NCBI GenBank assembly: GCA_900551865.1
Contig: URXV01000007.1
Coordinates: 20,041-84,040 of the forward strand
Source: an uncultured Rickettsiales bacterium
Lineage (GTDB): Bacteria; Pseudomonadota; Alphaproteobacteria; RF32; CAG-239
Direction: 5' to 3'
DNA length: 64,000 bases
This document shows positions 59,081 through 64,000 of this stretch, piece by piece. The translations under genes and the position numbers were made by a program. Below the pieces are notes generated by a model. The model saw only the letters and a list, made by a program, of their open reading frames with translations. It did not search any database and was not told where the DNA came from. Positions within the stretch are counted from its first letter, which is position 1, and each line of letters starts with the position of its first letter.

Positions 59081-59548
59081 ATGACAGGCAAAATAGGGAT
59101 TGACTTTCACGGGGTGATTTCGGCGGCGCCGGGGCTTTTTGCCAAATTCTGCCACGAAATCCGCAAGCGCGGCGTTAAGGTTTACGTTATCAGCGGCGGG
59201 CCGAAGAAAGACATTGTCAAATATCTTGACGAAAACCGGATTGAATATGATACGGTGTGGGCTATTCTGGACTTTTATGAGCAACAGGGCAAAGCGGAGC
59301 TTTTTTCCGACGGGAGCTTTAAGGTTGATACAACGCTGTGGAACAAGGCCAAGGCCGAATACTGCGCGGCGGAGGATATCCGGTTCCATATTGACGATTC
59401 AAGCGTTTACGGACGGTATTTCGTAACGCCGTACTGCCGCTACGACATCGGGAACGGCGTTTGCGAATGGAACGGAATCAAGGTGGATTTCAAAGACGCG
59501 GGGCGGGCGGCGAAAGAAGTGGCGGATTATATCGCGCGCGGGAAGTGA
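59081..59548 (+). CDS. HAD-superfamily-like protein
   Basis: A 155-residue protein, ATG with AGGAGG upstream. It has 'KIGIDFHGVI' at the start (Asp9 in the HAD motif I place, but the usual second Asp is His), 'KVYVISGGPKKDIVKYL' as motif II, and 'IRFHIDDSSVYGRYF' resembling motif IV with an Asp pair. The cap is minimal. The DxH variant suggests altered or lost phosphatase activity, or a nucleotidase-like relative. No partner gene is adjacent (flanked by repeat clusters). The substrate cannot be predicted. Confidence 0.65.
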   Translation: MTGKIGIDFHGVISAAPGLFAKFCHEIRKRGVKVYVISGGPKKDIVKYLDENRIEYDTVWAILDFYEQQGKAELFSDGSFKVDTTLWNKAKAEYCAAEDIRFHIDDSSVYGRYFVTPYCRYDIGNGVCEWNGIKVDFKDAGRAAKEVADYIARGK

Positions 59549-60016
59549 GGCGGTGGTGCCAGCGGCACGGGCAAGTACCCGCGCCACGGGTTAGTACCAG
59601 CGGTACGGGCAGCAGTGGCACGGGCAGCGAGGGGCAGAGCCGCGGGCATCAAGGACGAGGTCTGGTGCGGGGGATAATCCGGCGCGTGAAGGGGGAGGCG
59701 CGTGAGAGACGGACAGGGGGAAACGGTGCGCGGCGGAAAAGCGTGCGGCGGAAAAGCGTGCGGCGGTAATGTATGGCGCGGAATGGCGCGCGGAACGGTA
59801 TCCGGGAAAGCCGGATATACAATATATCGTGATTATAAGGGGAGAAAGGAGTAGGTGGTGGACCGTAGAGGTAACGCTCCTCTGCTACATCCATGTCAAG
59901 GATGCGTTCTACTTTTAAACTAACGGTCCGAACCTGTAGAAGTTTATCAAAACAAAAAGCTTTTTAACATAGAATTTTTAGATTGCAAGCGTTTTTTGCG
60001 ATTTTTTTTAAAATTA
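59549..60016. other. Repeat cluster 2 and tRNA-like region
   Basis: 59,549-59,625 carries GCCAGCGGCACGGGCAAGT-type repeats, and 59,736-59,765 has GGCGGAAAAGCGTGC repeats. 59,800-59,818 is a TATCCGG/CCGGATA hairpin. The tRNA-like gene (59,856-59,929) lies on the minus strand. From 59,940 the sequence is AT-rich. No protein gene is supported. Confidence 0.6.
59856..59929 (-). tRNA. tRNA-like RNA with CCA end and GAC anticodon, abnormal D and T loops
   Basis: Read on the minus strand, 74 bases fold as a cloverleaf. The acceptor GGACCGT/ACGGTCC is a perfect 7 bp, then discriminator A and an encoded CCA. The D stem is GTTT/GAAC with loop AAAAGTA (no GG pair). The anticodon stem CATCC/GGATG has loop TTGACAT (anticodon GAC, valine, with U33). 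The variable part is 4 bases. The T stem AGAGG/CCTCT has loop AGCGTTA instead of TTCRANY. All stems pair fully, so it is not a random match, yet the residues that join the D and T loops are missing. A normal tRNA finder may reject it. It could be a degenerate tRNA-Val, a mitochondria-like tRNA or a tRNA mimic. Confidence 0.5.
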
Positions 60017-60045
60017 TTGAAAAGTTAACTTTTAGTGTGTATAAC
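60017..60045 (+). promoter_or_regulatory. Promoter with central palindrome
   Basis: TTGAAA, 17 bases, TATAAC. The spacer region holds the perfect 14-bp palindrome AAAAGTTAACTTTT, a possible operator. The gene starts 45 bases downstream. Confidence 0.6.
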
Positions 60046-60089
60046 TTTAGCATAAATCGGTTGCAATATTAAGACAATAAAGAGAAAAA

Positions 60090-60971
60090 ATGAGCGAAAA
60101 CATAGATTTCCGGGTCGATTACAGCAAATTTAAGGTGATGGACGAATTTAACACGGACGAGTTGAAGTATCCGCTTATCCTGTCCATTCCGCATTGCGGC
60201 ACCGTTTTTCCGGAGGAATTTCTGCGCGCGGTCAGGCACGACGTGATGACGTTGCGCAAAAACGAGGACATTCTGGTTTACGACCTTCTGGAACCGGCGA
60301 TACGCGACGGGGGAATCGCCGCGATTAAGCTCAACGTCAGCCGCAGCTTTATTGACGTGAACCGCGCCAAGGTGGAGCTGGATCCGAACATGTTTTTCGA
60401 CTATCCGCGCGAGGACATCGGCCTCAATCAGCAGCGTTCGCGTTACGGGCTGGGGATTATCCATAAGGTTACGGCAGACAGCCAGCCGATATATGCGGGG
60501 CGAATCTCGTACAGGGAAGCCGAAGAGCGGATTAAAAACGTGTACGACGTTTACCACGGGCGCCTGAAGGAGGTGATTGCGCGCACGATTGACAAGTTCG
60601 GCTTCTGTCTGGTGCTGGACTGCCATTCGATGCCGTCCAAAATCTGTTCCATCATTTCGGAAAGCCCGCGCATCGACTACTGCCTCGGCAATCTGTTTGA
60701 ACAGAGCTGCCCGAACAAAATCAGCTTTTTTGTGGAAAACGAGCTGGCGAAACGCGAGTATTACGTTGCCAAGAACCGCCCGTATTCCGGGGCTTATATC
60801 ACTTTTAACTACTGCGAGCCGCGCAAGCAGGCGCATACCCTGCAGCTTGAAATCAACCGGGTGATTTATGCAGATGAAAATACGCTGGAAAAAAACAGCG
60901 ACTTTCAGCGGGTTAGCTATGATTTGAGCAAGGTTGTCACGAACCTTGCGAATTTTTTGCTGGATTTTTAA
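60090..60971 (+). CDS. N-formylglutamate amidohydrolase family protein
   Basis: A 293-residue protein, ATG with AGAGAAAAA upstream. It shows the family's zinc-dependent amidohydrolase pattern: 'LILSIPHCGTVFPEEF' (SxPHxG), 'LNVSRSFIDVNRA' (the R-x-x-x-D-x-N-R motif), 'FGFCLVLDCHSMPS' (DxHS) and the final 'HTLQLEINRVIYADE' (Q-x-E-x-x-R). These enzymes release formate from N-formylglutamate, the last step of one histidine degradation route. No hut genes are nearby, and in Alphaproteobacteria related proteins may act on other N-acyl amino acids. It is a monocistronic unit with a palindrome-bearing promoter. Confidence 0.9.
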   Translation: MSENIDFRVDYSKFKVMDEFNTDELKYPLILSIPHCGTVFPEEFLRAVRHDVMTLRKNEDILVYDLLEPAIRDGGIAAIKLNVSRSFIDVNRAKVELDPNMFFDYPREDIGLNQQRSRYGLGIIHKVTADSQPIYAGRISYREAEERIKNVYDVYHGRLKEVIARTIDKFGFCLVLDCHSMPSKICSIISESPRIDYCLGNLFEQSCPNKISFFVENELAKREYYVAKNRPYSGAYITFNYCEPRKQAHTLQLEINRVIYADENTLEKNSDFQRVSYDLSKVVTNLANFLLDF

Positions 60972-61142
60972 AAAATATATGGTATAGATGCTCCTTGTAT
61001 TTTGCCGGTGAACGATTATTTTTTTCCGGCGTTTTGTTAATTTACCCGCGTTTAAGGACTTTTCCTTCGGGAACTGACCGGGCCGAAAGTTTAAAGACAG
61101 GGACGCCCTTTGCCTTAAAGCGGTATTCAGGATAATAACATC

Positions 61143-61781
61143 GTGCTAAAAAGCATCTTATTCCTGTTGGTTTTGATCAGTTTCATTACCACACCTACCA
61201 GAGCTTATGAAGCATACAGCATTTCAAGCCTTAATTTGACAGAAGAACAAGAAGCCGCCGAGGCGGCAGTTGCGGAACCCGAAGTTTATGAATTGTGCGA
61301 GATTGCCGCAGACAAGGCCGAAAAAGAATACAACATCAAACCAAACCTTTTGCAGACCATAGCGTCGGTTGAGAGCGGGCGCTGGAACGCCAAAGCCGGG
61401 CGTCGCGTCGCGTGGCCGTGGACGGTGCATGCCAACGGCAAAGGGCGTTATTACAAAACCAAAGCGGAGGCGGTTGCCGCCGTGCAGGCGTTGCAGAACC
61501 GCGGCATCAGAAACATTGACGTCGGCTGCATGCAGGTTAATTTAAAATATCATGGACAGGCATTCGGCAGCCTGGACGAAGCCTTTGAGCCGGAAAAGAA
61601 CGCGGCTTACAGTGCGCAGTTTTTGCGCCAGCTCTATAAGCGCAACAAACAAGACTGGACCAAGACGGCCATGCATTACCATTCGCGCAACCTGCGCAAA
61701 GGGACGAACTACAAGAAACGTCTGGAAAAGCATTATGCCGAGTATGTCCGCGAGGACGGCGAGGGCGCGAAGCTGTTTTGA
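61143..61781 (+). CDS. Lytic transglycosylase, SLT domain
   Basis: A 212-residue exported protein, GTG start (weak ribosome site), signal peptide ILFLLVLISFITTPTRAYE. The catalytic region starts near residue 65: 'IKPNLLQTIASVESGRWN' with the catalytic Glu in the E-S-G triplet, then 'RNIDVGCMQVNLKYHG' (the GxMQ/N-type motif) and 'AMHYHSR' (replacing the common 'A-x-Y-N'). It cleaves glycan strands with anhydro-ring formation. Such small SLT proteins are common near secretion systems, but none is here. A terminator follows. Confidence 0.85.
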   Translation: MLKSILFLLVLISFITTPTRAYEAYSISSLNLTEEQEAAEAAVAEPEVYELCEIAADKAEKEYNIKPNLLQTIASVESGRWNAKAGRRVAWPWTVHANGKGRYYKTKAEAVAAVQALQNRGIRNIDVGCMQVNLKYHGQAFGSLDEAFEPEKNAAYSAQFLRQLYKRNKQDWTKTAMHYHSRNLRKGTNYKKRLEKHYAEYVREDGEGAKLF

Positions 61782-61800
61782 TTTTGCGCCTGGCTGGAAA

Positions 61801-61827
61801 AGCTCCCGGTTGCGGGGGCTTTTTTTG
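61801..61827 (+). terminator. Intrinsic terminator after transglycosylase gene
   Basis: AGCTCCCG/CGGGGGCT (one T-G pair) with loop GTTG, then a run of eight T. Confidence 0.85.
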
Positions 61828-61842
61828 GTGGCATGTTTTGCC

Positions 61843-62056
61843 GGTGCCGCGCCACAGGCAAGTGCCAGCGTCATGGGCAAGTGCCAGCGGCACAGGCAAC
61901 AGGGCAGCGGCACGGGCACCGGGGCAGCGCCATAAGTAACGATGGCGGCGTCATGGGCAAGTGCCAGCGGCACGGGCACCGGGGCAGCGCCATAAGTAAC
62001 GATAGCGGCGTTATGAGCAAGTGCCAGCAGTACGGGCAACGAAGGCAGCGGCACGG
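61843..62056 (+). repeat. Intergenic palindromic repeat cluster 3 with 60-bp tandem units
   Basis: Aligned 60-bp units starting at 61,856, 61,916 and 61,976. Each contains AAGTGCCAGCGGCAC (a GTGCC/GGCAC palindrome) and, in the last two, a GCGCCATAAGTAACGAT block. They share their core with clusters at 58,893 and 59,549. Confidence 0.85.
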
Positions 62057-62192
62057 GTTATGGCGGGCGGTGTGTTTGCGGGAGCAATGACGATGGGAAG
62101 CGGCATAAATTTCGCAGCGGGTAAGGTGGAAATTTTGCTTGCAATTATTAAATTTAGCGCTTAAGTTTTACGGGATTGTTAAGAGTTTAGAG

Positions 62193-62945
62193 ATGATTAT
62201 GGAAAATATTGAAGAGAAAAACAAGGACGAATCGCTGGGGGAAACCTTTAAGACGGTTATTTATGCGATTGTCATCGCCGGGCTTATCCGCACTTTTTTG
62301 TTTGAGCCGTTTAAAATCCCGTCGGGGTCGATGTATCCGACGCTGGAAATCGGCGATTTTTTGTTTGTTTCCAAATATACTTACGGCTATTCGCGCCATT
62401 CTTTTCCTTTCAGCCGCCCCGCGTTTGAGGGACGGGTTTGGGAAGACTTGCCGGAACGCGGCGACGTGGTGGTATTCAAATATCCGGGCGACAATAAGAC
62501 CGATTTTATCAAGCGGGTTATCGGGCTGCCGGGGGATACGGTGCAGATGAAAGGCGGGCGCCTTTTTATCAACGGCAAGATGGTTGAGCGTGAAGAGGTC
62601 GGCAAGTATACGATTGACGAATATACGGTCATTCCGACAACGTATACCGAGTATATCGAGACGCTGCCGAACGGCAAAAAGCACCGGATACTGGAGCTTT
62701 CCGACGACAAGAGCGTGGACGATACAATTGAATTTAAGGTACCGGAACGGCATTACTTCATGATGGGGGACAATCGCGACAACTCCAATGATTCGCGCAA
62801 GGACGTCGGGTTTGTGCCGTTTGAAAACATTGAGGGCAAGGCGCGGTTTTTATTTTATTCGCATGACGACAGCGTGGTCTGGTATAATCCGATAAGCTGG
62901 ATTGCGGCTATCCGCTGGGGGCGGCTGTTTAACACGATAAAGTAG
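62193..62945 (+). CDS. lepB: Signal peptidase I
   Basis: A 250-residue inner-membrane serine protease removing signal peptides from exported proteins. I start at ATG 62,193 (another ATG is two codons later); the frame is open upstream but without support. It has a single N-terminal membrane span (TVIYAIVIAGLIRTFLF), then 'KIPSGSMYPTLEIGDFLFV' with the catalytic Ser, 'DFIKRVIGLPGDTVQ' with the catalytic Lys, and 'MMGDNRDNSNDSR' (box E). Length is normal for an alphaproteobacterial enzyme. No rnc or era gene follows, unlike the common lepB-rnc-era order. A terminator is 45 bases downstream. Confidence 0.95.
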   Translation: MIMENIEEKNKDESLGETFKTVIYAIVIAGLIRTFLFEPFKIPSGSMYPTLEIGDFLFVSKYTYGYSRHSFPFSRPAFEGRVWEDLPERGDVVVFKYPGDNKTDFIKRVIGLPGDTVQMKGGRLFINGKMVEREEVGKYTIDEYTVIPTTYTEYIETLPNGKKHRILELSDDKSVDDTIEFKVPERHYFMMGDNRDNSNDSRKDVGFVPFENIEGKARFLFYSHDDSVVWYNPISWIAAIRWGRLFNTIK

Positions 62946-62988
62946 GAAGCCGCGATTGGAGCGGCGGGCCGTGTATGGCGGACGCATA

Positions 62989-63021
62989 AAAAAACAGTGC
63001 CTTTTAGGCACTGTTTTTTTG
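62989..63021. terminator. Bidirectional intrinsic terminator
   Basis: A 15-bp stem (seven A, CAGTGCCT / AGGCACTG, seven T) with loop TTT between convergent lepB and the minus-strand gene at 63,040. Confidence 0.9.
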
Positions 63022-63039
63022 AGGGGGAGAGTTTGCGCA

Positions 63040-63819
63040 TCATTTTAGATTTGATGCATAAGCCCTGATTTCTTTTTGTATACGCAATTTGTTTTGCCAG
63101 CGTTTGAAGAAGTTTCCTTCTCCGGCGGCTTTGGTTGCGGCAAAAAAGTTTTCCCAATCCAGTTTTTCAGCCTTTTCCTGCTCGGCAAACCAGGCGATGT
63201 GTTTGCGCCATTGGTTCGGCTGGGCGTAGTGGCGGAAAATGGTTTCCTCGTCGGCATACTTTTCCACCCATTGTCTGGCAAGGGTATAAAGCAGTTTGCC
63301 GTTTGGAGCGTAGGCCACGGAATCCAGCATATAGCCGTCCTGCTCTTCGCCATCTTCGTTCAGGTAATGCACCAGGCCGAAAGCGATTGCCAGAGCATGG
63401 CCGCGGGTTTTGGCGTGTTCAAGGCAGACGGGAAGCGCGTTGACGATGAAGTCTTCGCATTCTTTGTTCATCAGCCCGGGTTCGCCGCCCATGTATCCGT
63501 TTTGCGAACCGTACGTGCGGTAAGCTTGGGGCAGAGCCTCAAAGGTGGGCGTCGGGTCGTCCGGATGAAGCACGGCGCCGTCAGAAATGCGCTGCATGGC
63601 AATTTCCAACATAATGTTGCCGAGGTGTTCGTCCTTACGACAAACGTCTTGAGTGAATTCCGCCATAAACTTCATGAAATTATCGCCGATGCGGTCGCGC
63701 TGGTTTGCCGGATAAGCCAGCTTCGGCAAGATGACATTGTCAACGACGTCCTGCCAGGAGCGGTTTTCCAGGTTATTAACTCCGGTTACTTTCTCAAGAT
63801 ATGAAAAAAGTGTTTCCAT
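63040..63819 (-). CDS. Unknown conserved-looking cytoplasmic protein
   Basis: A 259-residue protein, ATG 63,819, with a consensus promoter upstream and a terminator downstream. It is soluble, helical and rich in aromatic residues, with no signal peptide. Noticeable segments are 'LAYPANQRDRIGDNFMKFMAEF', 'YGSQNGYMGGEPGLMNKECEDFI' and 'HALAIAFGLVHYLNEDGEEQDGYMLDSVAYAPNGKLL'. The last reads like a folded acidic-aromatic domain. I do not recognise a family. The clean transcription signals show a real gene. A mannitol-dehydrogenase-like C-terminal fold is conceivable from the helical pattern but is speculative. Confidence 0.7.
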   Translation of the reverse strand: METLFSYLEKVTGVNNLENRSWQDVVDNVILPKLAYPANQRDRIGDNFMKFMAEFTQDVCRKDEHLGNIMLEIAMQRISDGAVLHPDDPTPTFEALPQAYRTYGSQNGYMGGEPGLMNKECEDFIVNALPVCLEHAKTRGHALAIAFGLVHYLNEDGEEQDGYMLDSVAYAPNGKLLYTLARQWVEKYADEETIFRHYAQPNQWRKHIAWFAEQEKAEKLDWENFFAATKAAGEGNFFKRWQNKLRIQKEIRAYASNLK

Positions 63820-63865
63820 AATGATAAAAAATTTAATTAAACATAATTTATATATTCACGTTCAT

Positions 63866-63894
63866 ATTATATCATGTTTTCGGCAGGAGTGCAA
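63866..63894 (-). promoter_or_regulatory. Strong minus-strand promoter
   Basis: On the minus strand TTGCAC, 17 bases, TATAAT, about 45 bases before ATG 63,819. Confidence 0.75.
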
Positions 63895-64000
63895 GCCCTT
63901 TTTGGACAAAAAAGAGGCAGGGGGAGAAGGTGGGGACTATGGGGGGAGGAGGCGTGCGAGTGGCGTGCGGACAAGCGGTACGAAAAGACGGGGCGGCAAT

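Noticed and set aside
59860..59933. Plus-strand reading of the tRNA-like element (anticodon would be GTC)
   Set aside because: Its T arm does not pair and no CCA follows, while the minus-strand reading has all stems and CCA.

Overview
The window looks like a chromosomal segment of an alphaproteobacterium, probably an uncultured host-associated one. The evidence is the gene set: bactofilin beside an M23 peptidase, a DUF3035-like small lipoprotein, RlpA with SPOR, paired M16 peptidases, and an AsmA-like protein. There are also many GC-rich tandem repeats between and inside genes. No 16S rRNA is present, so the genus cannot be named.

Bases 1 to about 28,100 are the late half of a prophage of the T7/BPP-1 podovirus type, all on the + strand. 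The order is portal (cut by the window edge), Bbp19-like protein, scaffold, major capsid protein, Bbp16-like cement protein, tail tubular protein A, a tail nozzle protein split in two, gp13-like GNAT-fold protein, three internal virion proteins, tail fibre cassettes and a lysis cassette (small membrane proteins, GH24 lysozyme, Rz/Rz1). The third internal virion protein has 2244 residues and carries toxin-like domains. Terminase, replication, integrase and the left attachment site lie outside the window.

The fibre region is duplicated. Two 313-codon fibre stalk genes share an almost identical repeat of about 300 bp, 3867 bp apart. Between the copies lie a truncated fibre tip, the tail end of a foreign internal virion gene, and an AT-rich three-gene operon led by a TIGR04255-type gene with its own promoter. 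Several phage genes are preceded directly by intrinsic-terminator hairpins. One intergenic region (18,638-18,925) holds a promoter, a multibranched RNA fold, a 20-residue hydrophobic peptide gene and a terminator.

Bases 28,100-28,820 form a prophage/host border with 36-bp tandem repeats and an orphan MerR-type promoter. Host genes follow: dxs-like, a MORN-repeat protein, tmk-dacA-rlpA (minus strand), a secreted repeat protein, holB-tatD-metallohydrolase, a DHH phosphoesterase, a candidate membrane-protein/ECF sigma/Spy-like signalling trio, deoB, a GNAT acetyltransferase, lspA-lipoprotein-M16-M16, ftsB, M23 peptidase-bactofilin, rlmH with a FAD oxidoreductase, an AsmA-like giant, a HAD-like protein, a tRNA-like RNA on the minus strand, N-formylglutamate amidohydrolase, a lytic transglycosylase, lepB and an unknown protein. 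Much of this set serves the cell envelope (lipoprotein and signal-peptide processing, peptidoglycan trimming, division, envelope stress).

The points most worth following are the AT-rich operon between the recombining fibre repeats, the structured RNA/peptide unit, the terminator-preceded phage genes, the odd tRNA-like RNA, and the sigma factor trio.
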